64,000 nucleotides of DNA from Chlamydomonas sphaeroides (lineage: Eukaryota > Chlorophyta > Chlorophyceae > Chlamydomonadales > Chlamydomonadaceae), in the NCBI GenBank assembly GCA_001662425.1, contig BDDC01000041.1:1458-65457 (forward strand). Reading direction: 5' to 3'. Shown here piece by piece: positions 34,394 through 47,100 of this stretch. The translations under genes and the position numbers were made by a program. The notes below the pieces were generated by a model, which was given only the letters and a program-made list of their open reading frames with translations, was not told where the DNA came from and did not search any database. Each line of letters opens with the position of its first letter. Within the stretch, counting starts at the first letter, position 1.

Positions 34394-37300
34394 TCAGCCG
34401 CCCTCCGTGGTCTCCCGCTGGCGCTGCTGCTCCTGCGCCTGCAGCCCCGCCTGCGTGATGGTGTAGCCGTAGGGGTCGGTGCGGAAGCCGCGCCCCGACC
34501 GCTCCACATGGCCGCGCTCCCACAGCCTGCGAAGGGTAGCGGGCGGGGGCACGGCAGGGGAGGAGAGCCGTTGGGTGCACGGGGAACAGCAGCCACGCGG
34601 GGGGCCGCGGCCGGTGCGGGGTCCTCGTGTCGGGATTGTTGTTGCGCAATCACTTGACGCCCGCTGCTACATGCGTGACTTGGCAACGGACCCTGCACTA
34701 GCCACGCGGACGCAACCCAAGCGCCGCGCAGGGGCCCCGCCTCGCCTACTCACAGCCGCATGGCCTTGCTGGTGTCGGGGTTGTTGCCCAGCTGCATGCG
34801 AAAGGTCTTCTCAAAGGCCGCCACGCCGGGCTGCAGCTGCAGCAGGATGGTGGCGGCGGAGGCCACCACGTTGGGTATCTGCGGCAGGGGGCAGGGAGGG
34901 GGGGGCAGGAAGGCGCGGGCAGACAGAGCCAAGATGAGGCGCCGCCAGGAAGCGAACGGGGTAGGTGGTGGCAGGATGGAGGCCATTGGGGTTGGGGATG
35001 TAGGGGCATTCGAGGGCGCAGGGGAGCGGAAGCGGACGGGCCCACGGTACTCATGCGGAGATGTTACTCAAACCCACGACACGCGAGTAGCACCAAGTGC
35101 GCGGTTAGGGAGCCGCTCTCCCTGTCGCCACGCGGGGGCTCCTCCGCACCTGGCTGGGGTGCCTCAGCCCGGGCTTCTTCTTGGCCGCCGGCACCACCGC
35201 CGCTGCCGCCTCGGCCTCAGCGATACGCTTGGCCGCTTCCGAGCGGAAGCCCTGGCCCTGCGTCGGCGCCGCGTTGGTGGGTGCGTTGGGGCCCAGCCGT
35301 GGTGGCGCGGAGCCGCCCGACGCGCGGCCGGCTGAGGCGGCGGCGGCGGCGCTGCCGCCGCTGGCGCGGCTGCCGCCCGCTGCGCTGCCGCTCTTGGCAC
35401 GGGCTGCGGCGGAGCCAGTGGAGGCGCGCGGCGCAGCCTTGGCGGCGCCAGCTGGCTTGGACGTGCTGGGGCCGGGTCCGGAGGCGCGGGGGCCGCTGGC
35501 GGCGCGGCCGCGCTCGCTGGCGGGGGCGGTCTTGGGCGCCTAGGTGCAAGGCAAGGGACAGAGCGACGGCGATACGAAATGAGAAGTGTGCGCTGCTGTG
35601 CTGCGTGGAAGTCCACTTTGCAGCTGGTCGTGGCCGCAACGCCGCGACGCCGGTGCCCCTCACCTTGGCCACGTCGGCCGCCTTCGCGCTCGTCGCCTTT
35701 GTTGTCGCCGCCGCCGCTGGCGCGGATGTCGCCGTTTTCCGCTTCTTGCTCGCAGGGGCCGCGGCGGCTGCTGCCGCCGAGCCGGCGCCGCGCTTGCGCC
35801 GAGCTGCCGACGCCGACGCGGCCGGCCGTGACCGCTTGGCGCCAAGCAAGCGCAGCGTCGCCGCCGCCAGCTGGGCGCCTGGCGAGGGCGGCTCCTCGCC
35901 GTCGCTGTCTCCATCCCCAGCCTCGCTCTCCTCCTCGCTGCCATCCTGCGAGCTGTCATCCTCATACTTGTCGTCGTCATCAGTGCTGTCCTCCTCAGCC
36001 GCGCCCGCGCGCCGCCGCCGGTGCGGAGCCGGCCTGGCTGCAGCGCGGCCGCTAGCGGCGAGCTTGCCGGCGGCAAGCTGCTTGCCGCTGGGAGGCGGAG
36101 GGCCCGAACCTGAGGCCGCCGGGCCCGAGGCGGAAGCCGAAGGCACTGGGCCGCCGGCACGGCCCTTGGAGGCGGTGATGGCCGCCGCCGCCTTGACGGC
36201 GGCCGCTCGTGGCGCGACGATGAGCTGCGCCGTCGGCAGCTGAGCGCGGCTGGCGGCACCGCTGGCGTCGCCGGACGAGACGGCGGGCCCAGCGGTGGCG
36301 GCAGGGCCAGTGCCGGCGGAGGAGGAGCGGGGCTCAGGCTTGACCCTTACCGATGGCGGCGGTTGCAGCTCGGCGGCAGCCACCGACGTGCTGACGGCCT
36401 TAGTAGCGGCGGCGGCACCTGCGGTCGCTGGCGCCCGGGGAGGCAGTGGCGGCTTGGCGGCGCCGGTTGCAGCTTTGCCACTGGCGTCTTCGCCGGGCTT
36501 GGCGGCAGCACGGGCGCCGCCGCTGGCTGCTGACGCCGCCGCCGTCGCCTGGCCGCGCGTGCGCTCCGCTGACGGCGCCGCAGCCTGCGAGCTCGCCGGC
36601 GCCTGCCTGGCGGCCCTGCCCGCGGGCTTGGACGCCACCGCCATCGCCGCCGGCCCCTTGCCCACCTCATCGCTCGCACCGCCGCTCGATGCGCCGGCGG
36701 CGGCGGCGGAGCCGCCGGCCTGAGTGCCGCCGGAGCCGCTCCGGCGCGCCCCCCACTCGTGCGCGCGCTTCTTGTGGGGCAGCAGCGGCTGCGCCTCGGG
36801 GCCCTCCGGCGGTGCCGTAGCGGGGCGCTTGCCGCCGGCCGACGCCGCCGGCCGCTGCGACGCGGAGGGACGCGGGCGGGCAGTCGCCGGCGCCTGCGCC
36901 GGCGCGGGAGAGGCCGCGGCCACAGTGGGTGGGGCGGGCTTGAGCCCGGTAGCGGTGTCAGCACCGGGTGCAGGGGCTGGCTTTGCGGCAGCCGAAGGAG
37001 GAGCCCCTGCCGCCGAGGGTGGCTGCCGCGCTGCAGCGCTTGACCGCGAGGTGCCGCTTGGCAACGGATCGCCGGGAGGGGCCGCTACCGCAGCAAAGCC
37101 GCTGCCGCCAGCAGCAGCAGCAGCAGCAGCAGCCACCGATGGCTTGGCCTTGGGCATGGGCCAGGAGCGGGACCGCCTGGCCGCCTGCTGCTGCTGCTGC
37201 TGCGGCGGCGGCGGCACCTGCTGCGGTTGCGTCGGCGATGCGGGCTCCGCAACCGCCGCCGGGCTGCTCGCTAGTGGCGAGGCATCCACGTCTACTGCAG

Positions 37301-40300
37301 ATGCGGCCACTGCCGACGCGGCACCGGCGCCAGCTGGCGCCGCCGGCGCGGCGCGGGAACGAGCGGCGGTGGCGCTGCCGGCGCCCGCCTTGAGGCCGGC
37401 GTCGGCCTGCTTGGGCTCTGCCGGCTTGGCCGGGGGCGGCTTGGTGGCTGCGGTGGCTGCGGTGGCCTTGCAGACGGAGGGGCGCGGGACGGCGGCGGCG
37501 GCAGACGTGACCGCCATAGCCTGCGTTGCCGCTGCTTTGACCTTCGCGGGGCCCGGCTGCTCCATGGCAGGTGTCGCTGTGGGCTTCCTGGCTGGCACAG
37601 GCGCTACGGTCTCCGACGGGCCCAAGGCGAGCTGCAGCTGCGACGCCCGGCGGGCCGGCGGCGGCTTGGCGGCCGGAGCCGCCGCCGCCGCTTTGGTCGC
37701 AGCGCCCGCAGGCTCCGGCCGCGCAGCAGCCTTCGCGGCTGTGGCTGGCAGGGAGACGGGCTGCCGAGCCGCAACCGGCTGCGGTTGGGCGGCGGGCGCT
37801 GGCAGCTGCGGCCGCGGCTGGGCCAGCGGTGGCGTGTCGGCGTCGGCGCCTGCGGCGGGTGCGGCAGAGGCCGAGACGGAGGCGGAGGCAGCCGCAGCCT
37901 TGCGGGGCTGGGCACGGGGCCTGCCGCTGGCGGTCGCGTCGGCCTCCTTGGCGCCATCCTCCTTGGCGGGGGCCTCCGCGGCGACAGCTGGCTTGACGGG
38001 GTCCTCCTTGGCAACCTCGGCGCGCTTGCGCTTGGCGCCGGTAACGGACGCCGACCCTGCAGTCGCGCTGGCTGGCAGCGCTACGGCGCCGCCAGCGGTG
38101 CCATCGGCAGCAGCAGGCGCCGCTGTTGCCGTCATGCCGGCTTGGGCACGTGCGGCGGCAGCGGCCGCCGTCACGGCCATCTCGGCCTCCGCAGGTGCTG
38201 CCTCCGCCGGCTTCGAAGCCGGCGCCGGCGCTGCTGAGGCCAGCGGCGCCGCGATGGCAGGCTCCGCCGGCGGTGCAGCGGCCGCAGTCTCGAGCTCCTC
38301 CTGCAGCCGACGCGACGCACGCGACGCGCCCGGCGGCCGCGTCCTCAGCGTCCGGGCCGCCGCCGCCCCTGCCGCCGCCGCGCCGCCGCCACGAGCAGGG
38401 CCCGGCGGCACCGCCACCGGCGGACGCGGCGGGCGCGCGTTGCTGCCGCCGTCGACGCCGTCAGCTGCACCGGGCTCGGCGCCGCCGCCGGGCTGGTCGG
38501 CCTCCATGGGCGCCAGGAGATCGACGTCCATGAGGAAGGCGTGCGGCTGCAGCCGGGGCAGGCTGGCGGCGCCGCCACTGGCGCTGGCGGGGCCGCCGCC
38601 GCTGACGGGCAACAGGCGCGGGCTCTCGAGCACGGCGGCGGCGGGCGTCGGGGTGGCGGCGGTGGCGGCAGTAAGGCCAGCAGCGGAGGCGGCCGAGGCG
38701 CTGGAGGTGCGCCGCCTCGCGGACGAGCGCGTGCGGCCGGCGGCGGCGGCTGCCGGTTCTGCAGGCTGGGCGGCGGCCGCAGCATCCGTGGAGGAAGGCC
38801 GGGAGGCGCGGCGGCGCTTAGGGGCGGGCTCGGGGTCGCCGTCGTCACGGCCTCCGGCGGCGGCGCCGACAGCGGCATCTGCCCTGGCCTCCAGGGCAGC
38901 GACGATGGCCTGCGTCGCCGTCCCCACCGCCGCCGCCGCCACTGGCGCCGGCGCTGCGGCGGCGGTCTTGCTGTTACCGTGCGCCGCCGTCGCCGCGTCA
39001 GCGGTGGCGGCACCCCCACCGGCGACGATGGGCATGAGCGCGCTGGGGCTGGCGAGCCAGGAGGGCGGCGCGAGCGGCGATCCCAGGCCCAGGGCTGCGG
39101 CGGTGCTGGCGGCGGCGGCGGCGGCGGCGGGCGAGGGCGCATCCAGCGCGGGCCAGCCTGTGTTGGTGAGGCCCAGCGCCGCCGGGCTACCGAGGTGGTT
39201 GAGCTCCCAGCCCAGGAGGCCGAAGTAGCCTTCGTCCAGCATGGGGCTGGGGCCGGTGGCGCCGCCGGGCGCGGACGCGCCGGCGTCGGCGTAGACGGCC
39301 GGCGGCGGGGCGTTGGCGTCGGGCGCTGCGCCGCAGCCGGTGCGCCGACGAGGCGTGCTAGGCAGAGCGCCGACGGTGCACGGCACGGCGCCGGCGCCCG
39401 CGCGCGCAACGGCGGCTGTGGTGAGGGACGCTACGGCGGCGGCGGGCGCCGCTGCCGCCGCCGCAGCCGNNNNNNNNNNNNNNNNNNNNNNNNNNNNNNN
39501 NNNNNNNNNNNNNNNNNNNNNNNNNNNNNNNNNNNNNNNNNNNNNNNNNNNNNNNNNNNNNNNNNNNNNNNNNNNNNNNNNNNNNNNNNNNNNNNNNNNN
39601 NNNNNNNNNNNNNNNNNNNNNNNNNNNNNNNNNNNNNNNNNNNNNNNNNNNNNNNNNNNNNNNNNNNNNNNNNNNNNNNNNNNNNNNNNNNNNNNNNNNN
39701 NNNNNNNNNNNNNNNNNNNNNNNNNNNNNNNNNNNNNNNNNNNNNNNNNNNNNNNNNNNNNNNNNNNNNNNNNNNNNNNNNNNNNNNNNNNNNNNNNNNN
39801 NNNNNNNNNNNNNNNNNNNNNNNNNNNNNNNNNNNNAGCAGAGCGCGCGGCGCGGCGTCGGCGCCGCCGTCGTGGCTGCAGCAGCCGCCGCCGCTCCGGC
39901 GGCGGCGGCGGCGGCGCGGCCGCCGGCGCTGCCGGGCGGCCTGGAGCGGTTGACGGCGCTGGGCGGCGACGCAAACCAGCCGGCCAGGCCGCCATCGTCG
40001 TCTCGCAGCCGCAGGCTCATCATGGGGCTCAGCATGAAGTGCGGGCTGGCCAGCGGCGAGGCGCTGACGGCGGGCGTGGCGCCGCCGGGGCCGGGCGAGC
40101 CGAGCGACAGGCTAAAGTTGAACCAGGCGGGGTCAACCAGGTAGCCGGCGGCGCCGTCGGCTGGGGGCGCCGCGGCGGCGGCGGCAGCGGGCTCGGCGGC
40201 GCCGGCGCCGGACGCGACGGGGTCAGCGGCGGCGGTCTCGGTGGGGCCGGCGGCGGCAGCGGGCCGGGTGACAGCGACCACAATGGCAGGGCCGCAATCG

Positions 40301-43167
40301 GCGTCCGCCGCCGCGGCGTTGGCGGGTGCCGATGGCGGCGGCTCCGCCGCCGCCAGCGGCGCCGCGGCGATGCGCGCCGCCGGCGCGGTGCGCGGCCGGC
40401 GCAGCGGCGACGTCGCCGGCAGGCTGGGCTGCGTGCCCAGGCCCGCCAGCGGCGCCGCCCAGAACTGCGCCAGCGGGCCGCTGAACGCCTCGATGGCGGC
40501 CGCCTCCGCCGCCATGGCCTCGGCCTCGCTGACGCCGGCGCCGGAGGCCTGCGCGGCGGCGGCGGCGGCGAAGGCCGACAGCGCGGCCAGGTCGTGCTGC
40601 TGCGCCAGCGACAGGATGCTGGCCGGCGACAGGTCGGGCAGCCAGGCGGGCTGCAGCGTAGCGTGATGGTGGGCCTGCTGCTGCTGCTGGGCTTGATGCA
40701 CCGGCTGAGGATGGGACTGGAGGCGCGGCAGGGGCTGCGTCTGTTGCTGCTGCTGGGCAAGTGGCTGGGATTGGGGCTGGGGTTGGGGCTGGGGAGGCGG
40801 CTGCCGGGCTGCCTGCGGCTGCGGAGGCGTGTTGCGGCCGGTGGCGTGCGCGGCGGCGGCGGCGCTGCCCAGCGGCGGCGCCTGCTGCAGCGGCCACGCG
40901 TGCGGCTGCGTGGGGGCCTCCGCCAGCGGCGGCAGCTCCTGCTGCAGCGCAGAGCGCTCGCGGCGCTGCCGCTGCTGCGAGGACCGCTGCCGCTGCAGCG
41001 CCCAGTCCATCTCGGCCGCTGACGGCGCCTTGTGCTGGCGCTGGGGCATCTGGGGCCCGGCCGGTGGCGGGGCGTCGCCGGTGTACGCTGCGCCGGTGGC
41101 GTCCGGGCGCGCGGACTGCATCCAAGCCAACTCCGCCGGCGACGGTGCCCTCGGCCGGAGCGGCGGCTGCCGCTCGGGTTGCGCGACCGACGGCTCGCCG
41201 CCGCCGACCGTCGCAATGGCGGCCGGCTGCCCCTGCGCCATGGACTGTGCCTGCCTTGCCGGTGGCTGGGGCTGGGGCTGGGCCTGCCGTACCAGCACGT
41301 CACCGCTGGCGTGGCGCAGCAGGCTCTGCTGTGGCGGCGCGGGCAGCTGCGGCTGCGAGGGAAGGACCTCGCCCGTGCCGCTGCCGTAGCGCGGCAGCTG
41401 CTGCGCGGCCGACATCGGCGGCGGCTGCACGAAACCGTCGGCGGCGCCGCTACCGTAGCGCTGCAACTGAGGTGCCGCTGACATAGGCGGCGGCGCGATG
41501 AAGCCTTCAGCGCTGCCGCTGCCGTAGGGCCGGACCAGAGGCTGGGATGCAGGATGGGCGCCGTCGACGCCACCGTCGCCGTAGCGCTGGAGCGCCGGCT
41601 GCGGGTGCGGCTGCGGCGGCTGTGCATGGTGCGGTGCGAAGGCCTCGCCGTCGCTGCCGTACTGGTGCAGCGCCTGGCCGGGCGCATGGGGGCCGAGGCC
41701 CACGCCAGCGCCGCCGCCGCCGCCGAGACCCACGCCGGCGCCGCCGCCGCCGCCGCTGGCATAGCGCTGCAGCGCCGGCTGCGGCGCTGGCAGGTGCACC
41801 AGCGGCTGCGGTGCTGCCGACAGCATGTGCTGCGGTTGCGGGCTTGGAGCTGCCGGCCGTGGAGCGACCGGGAAGGCCCCAGGGTCGAAAGGCGAGGCAC
41901 TCACCGCCAGGCCCAAGCCAGTAGTGGCAGCAGGCTGCAGCGCAGCGGCGGCGGCGGCGCTGCCGTCGCTGGCGGTGTGGCCGATGTCAGGGCCGCCGCC
42001 GATGGACGCCGCCGGCGGGACCTGGGACCGGTGCGGTGGCGCCTCCTCGCCGGAGCTAGCGGCGCGGTGGCTGCGGCTGCCCTGGCGGCGGCTGCGGGGA
42101 TGCCGCACTGGCACCGGCACCGGAGCCTGCAGCTGCGGCGGCTGGGGGCCCATGGCGAACGGCCCCGACAGCGCGAGCGTGCCCGACTGCGGCTCGTCGC
42201 TGCCGCCATCTCCGCCATCTCCGCCGTCACCGCCGCCACCAGGGCCTCCGCCATCGCCATCGCCGCCGCTGCCGCTATAAGGCAGGCCGCCGCCGCCGCC
42301 GCCACCGCCGCCAAAGGGCAGGCCACCACCGCCGCCAAAGGGCAGGCCGCCACCGCCGCCGAATGGCAGGAACGCCAGGAAGGGCGCCCAGTGCCCGCCG
42401 CCGGCGCCGGCGCTGGCCCGGGACTGCAGGCCCGCCGGCGTGCCGCCGGTTCCGGGCGGCCCCATGGGGCTGGCCCTCAGGTTGATGTTGACTGCTGCCA
42501 GGGGGCATGGCGCCTGCGGCTGCGAGCTGGGCAGCCGCTGCAGCGCGCTGCCGGACACCCGCGGCGTGGGCGCTGGCGGCGGCAGGCCCGCTGGATCGCC
42601 GCCGGCGCCAGCGGAGGCGGCGAAGGGGTTGAAGAAGGCGTCGGCGGCGGGGGTGGCGGCGGCGGGTGCAAAGGCGCTGGGGCGTGGGGTGGGGCCGGCG
42701 GCGGGCGCGAAGGCGCTGTGGCGCGGCGCGGGGCTGGCGGCGGGCGGCCGGGTGGGCGGGCTGAGGTCGGCGAGGGGCCCGCTGCTCATGTCGGCCAGGG
42801 GCTCGTGGAGGTGGCGGTGGGACTGCCGCGACGGGTGCGTGTCGAACAGGTCCTGGTGCAGGTCCTGGCTGTGCAGGTCTTGGTGGAAGTAGGGGTAGGG
42901 GTGGTGGGGATGGGGGTCGTGGCGCTGGCGCGCGGCGAAGGGCTGCGCGCCCATGTGGGTCATGTGGGTTATGTGGGTCGGCAGCCCCGCGGCTGCGGCG
43001 GCGGCGGCCGCGGCGGCGGCTGCGGCGGCGTGCCAGGAGGTGGCGGCGTCCGCCGGCCGGTCATGGGCGGGGTGGCGGTGGGGCGGGTGGTGGTGATGCG
43101 ACTGGCAGTGGTCGTGCTGGCCTTGGTACGGGTGCTTGTGCGGCAGTTGGTGCTGGTGGTGGTGCAT
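34394..43167 (-). CDS. very large low-complexity nuclear-type protein, interrupted by assembly gap
   Basis: Model: one huge exon from 43167 to 35664 (broken by Ns), then 35539-35150, 34878-34754 and 34526-34394. An in-frame Met at 43251 is an alternative start. Before the gap (about 1110 residues): His/Gln-rich N-terminus, Ala and Gly runs, repeats of RYGSG-x(3)-GF-x(2)-PPPMSAA-x-QL (about 41290-41830), and two PSxAExxW motifs. After the gap the coding frame differs from that before it because the N run is 367 long, not a multiple of three. This half has basic clusters (PAPKRRRASRPS, RTRSSARRRTS, KKRKT) and an acidic block (STDDDDKYEDDSSQDGSEEE). Only the end looks folded: about 75 residues spanning IPNVVASAATILLQLQPG, NNPDTSKAMRLLWERGHVER and GRGFRTDPYGYTITQ, winged-helix-like. 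I do not recognise the family; a chromatin or transcription role is a guess. That it is a single gene is assumed. Confidence 0.65.
39470..39836. other. assembly gap (367 Ns)
   Basis: A run of unknown bases inside the giant minus-strand coding region. Both flanks are extremely GC-rich and alanine-coding, which would explain failure to assemble. The real length is unknown, so the frame cannot be carried across it. Confidence 0.99.
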
Positions 43168-44124
43168 GGCGGGCTCCTTGAGGCGGGCGGTGGGCGGCGA
43201 GACGCCTGGCCTGCGAGGTGTGCAGAGGGCGACAGCAGCACGCGCGGCCAAGTGGGTCGGGGGTTAGTGCGGGGGCCGCTTGCCGAGAAACCCAGGGCGC
43301 GGCCGCGCGTGGCGCTTGTTGCTGCCAACAGCACGCGGCGGCCTGCAGGTGCGCCTGCAGCTCGGCGCGGGCTCTGCTCACCGCTTACCTCGGGGGAATG
43401 CGCGCCGAGGGCGCTGCGGGGGTGTTGGAGTTGAAGCGCGTCAGGGCCCGCGCTCGACGGTGTCGCGCCGAGGCCTGCTCCTGAAGGCAGCGGTGGAGGG
43501 CAGCAGGGCCGCGCCAAGTGGGTCAAGTGGGTCGCAAAGCGCGGGGAAAGCCGCGCGGTCGCGTTCAAAGCCGTCACAAAAACGCTGGCCCGGTGCCGCA
43601 AGCGCGCGCGGTCAGCATACGAGGCCATGGGGACTGCCAGGACAGCGGCAAGCGGGCCAGGAGAGCAGTTTCACGGCTGCGCTCACCTAAGCCGGCGCGC
43701 GGGGTGTCTCGAGCCTGCGCGTTCTGCCGCGACGCGCTGCGCGCCGCTGCGGCGTCTACTGTGGCTCGATCATGGCGACGCGAGCGAGCGTGCTGGCGCA
43801 GAGCGCGCGCGCCAAACTAAGGGGTACTCAAGCGCGGGAGAGTCTTGCGCAGTCGTCTCGCCTGGAAGTTGTCCTTATGTGGCGAGCTGCTGTCGCTGCT
43901 TCCTATACGGCTTAGCCTATGCTCCTGGCGGCGCTTGCGAGGTTGGTGCTATGTGGCTTGCGGCGGAGCGGCGGCCGTGACCCAACCCTGGCTTGGACCG
44001 CGCCATGCAAATTCGCGCCAGATCGGCAGGGCCGCGCTCGCAGCCAAACTCGGAAGCCGCAGCGCAGCCCTGCTTCCCGCCCAACCACAGCTGCCATAGC
44101 ACGACCTAGGGACGCTGCAGCGCG
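43168..44124. promoter_or_regulatory. divergent intergenic region, giant protein / coiled-coil protein
   Basis: About 957 bases between divergent starts. It should contain both promoters. No gene or clear element was recognised. Confidence 0.4.
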
Positions 44125-47100
44125 ATGTTTAGCGGAGACGACGGTAAGCCGCCTGCGACGCAAAATTTGACCCAGTCCCCGGCTCCTCGCCTTGAGCACG
44201 CCTGCCTCGACCTGGCGCTGCTGCTGCCCCGCAGAGGGCAACGATGTGCTGTTTGGGGGCGGTGGCAAGGCAAGCGGCATAGCGGCTGCGCCGAAGTGAG
44301 TTTCGAGCCCTACACAGCGTCCCTACACCGCAGGCAGCAACAGGCCCAACTGTACCAATCGTGTTGCAGCTTGAGTCCTGCTGCCTGCTTCGCGCAGCTG
44401 CGACGCAGCTCGCCAGCGCAGAGTCAACGCCGCGGTCGCACCTCGTCTCTGCTCGCTGCCTATCCCTGCGTCCTCTCCTGCTCCTCGCAGGGCGGCCGCA
44501 GGCCCGCCCAAATCGCTGTTTGCGGGCCGTGCGCCCAAGGCCCCGGCCAAGCCGGTCGTGGTTGACGATGACGACGACAACTTTTTCGATGACTTTTCCG
44601 TAAACCTGGACGACGACCTGCCGCCGCCGCCACCCAAGGCAGCCCCGCCAGTGGCGCCGTCGGCCAAGCCGGCAGCGGCGCCGGCCGCCGCCCCGGCGTC
44701 GGCGGCGCCGGCGGGCGTGGGGGCGGGTGACCTGCTTGACGGTGCGCGGGCACCTTCGGCAAGTGTTGACAGAGGGCCGTCCGAGGGCGCTGCGTAGCAG
44801 CGCCGCAGCGTCATTGCGCTGCCGTTGCTCTGCGGACGGTTGCAGCGGGCGTCAGACGTCAGCCTGGGGCTGCTACGCCCACGGCCGGGGGCGCTTCCCG
44901 CCGACCCACATGCCCTGCGCGTGGCGCCTGCCCACAGTGTGTCGCTGTGTCGCGCCCGGCCCTCTGCACCGCAGGAGGCGACGACGACATGGACATGGAG
45001 GCCTTGCTGCGGGACGAGGACGACGGTGCCGCCGCCGCCCCTGCCACCGCCGCGGCCACCACCTCGGCAGCGGCCGCTGCTGAGCCGCCAGCGGCCGCTA
45101 CTGAGCCGCCAGCGGCCGCTACTGAGCCGCCAGCGGCTGCAGCGGCGGCGGCCGCCGCCGCCACCGCCGTTGCCGAGGCGGCCGCAGCCGAGGCAGCGGC
45201 CCTTGAGGCGGCACGGCGGCGGGAGCAGCAGGAGCTGCTGGAGCGCCAGCAGGCGGAGGCCGAGGCCGAGGCGCGGCGGCAGGAGCGGGAGCAGCGCGAG
45301 GGGCAGCAGGCGCAGCGAGAGCGGGAGGCGGCGGAGGCGGCACGCATGGCTGCGGCGGAGGCGCGGCGGCAGCAGGAGGCAGAGGCCGAGGTCCGACGGC
45401 AGCAGCTGGCGGCTGAGGAGGCCGCGCGGCAGCAGCGGGAGGCTGAGGAGGCCGCCGCACGGCAGCGGCAGCAGGAGGAAGAGGCTCGGCGGCAGCGGGA
45501 GCAGCAGCTGCTGCTTGAGCGGCAGCAAGCCGAGGCGGAGGCCGGGGCGGCGCGGCGGCGTGCCGAGGAAGAGGCGCGTGCGGCGGCGCTGCGGCAGCAG
45601 CAGCAGCAGCAGGAGGCGGAGGAGCAGGCCTGCTTGCGGCTTGAGCAGGAGTCCCAGCGCCAGCGACAGGAGGCAGCGCAGCGAGAGCAGCAGCTGGCCA
45701 TGGCGCAGGCGGCGGCCCTGGTGGCAGCGCAGCCGTCTCCGGCTGAGCCAGCCGCCTCCAGCGCCGACGGCCCCACAGCAACGGGTAGCGGCAGCGGCGC
45801 CGCCGGCCAGCCGGCCTCCTCTGCCTCCGAACCCGCGGTCACGCCACCGTCGGCGGCAGCAACGGAGATCGCACCCGTGGTCCTCGCTTTGGCCGCGCCC
45901 GCTGCAGGTGCGCCTGCTGCGGTGGCAACGGCGCCGCTGGGCGGCCTCGGCGCTCGGCCGGCGCTGGGGCAGCTGCCCGGCCAGCGCCGCCTAATGCCGC
46001 CGCCGCCACAGCCGCAGCCGCAGCCGGCCATACCTGCGCCAGCGCCGGCACCCGCCGCCGGAGCCCTCACCAGCCGATTGGGGGCGCCGCTAGGCGGTGC
46101 AGCCGTCAGAGCCCCCGGCGGCGGGCTGCCGATGGGGCTGGCGGCGGCGCCGGCAGGGGGCCTGCAGCTGGCGGCGCCCCGGCGGCCGCCACTGCCGCCG
46201 CCAGCGCCGCCGCTTGGGCTGGCCAGCCGAGGCGGGCCGCCTAGTAGCCTGCTGGCGTCAGCGCCCGCGGCGGCGCCCGTGCTGATAACAGCGCAGCCAC
46301 CGGCCGCCAGGCCACTGCAGCTGCAGCCGCCCGCGCCGCTACGTCCGCCCGCGCCGCCGCAGCCTGCCGCGGCGGCTGCGGCTCCGCCTGCCGCGGCGGC
46401 TCCTGCTCCGCCTCCACCAAGCTTAATCCTCCTCACCGCTTCGCCGCCCCGGCCAGCCTCGTCAGCTGCCATCGCGCCGCCGGCGTCGGCATCCGAGGCG
46501 GCGCCGGCGGACGCCGCGCTGCCATCCGCTACGACGCTGGCGGCGGCCGGGCCAGCTGACATGCAGCCAGCTCCCCAGCCGCGCCCTGGCCTGGGCCACG
46601 GCCTGGGAGCCAGGGCCCTAGGCGCGGGCCTGCAGGCCGCTGCCAGCACCGGCACCGGCCCCGGCCTCAGCGACGCAATGGACGGCCCCACGCTGCAGCC
46701 CAGCCGCGCCGCAGCGCCGCCGGCCCGCGGCCCCGGCGGCGGCGGCCCGAGCTCAGACGCCACGACGCCGGTCCACACGCCGCCGCCATCGCTGCTCGGC
46801 GCCAACACGACCCCGCCGTCGTTCGCGCTGCCGAGCGGCGACGCTCCTCGCAGCTCCAGCGTCACGCCGGTCACGTTCGCCGTCGGCGGCGGCGCTGCCG
46901 ACACGCTGCTGCCGTCGGCGCCGGCGACCGCCGTCGGTGCCCCGGCGCCTTGGGCTACCAGCGGCGGCGCAGGGTCCGGTGCGGTAACGCCCATGGACGT
47001 GCGCCCGGCCTGGGCCAGCAGCGGCGGACTGGCGGCGGCCACCGCCGCCGCGACGGCGGCAGCGCTGGAGCCGTCGCCCGGCGGCGCCATCGGCGGCGGC

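Noticed and set aside
36724..39228. 834-residue open frame on the plus strand opposite the giant minus-strand gene
   Set aside because: Antisense frames of alanine/glycine-rich GC-rich exons stay open because of codon composition; the plus-strand translation has no folded segment, while the minus strand continues into spliced, folded C-terminal exons.
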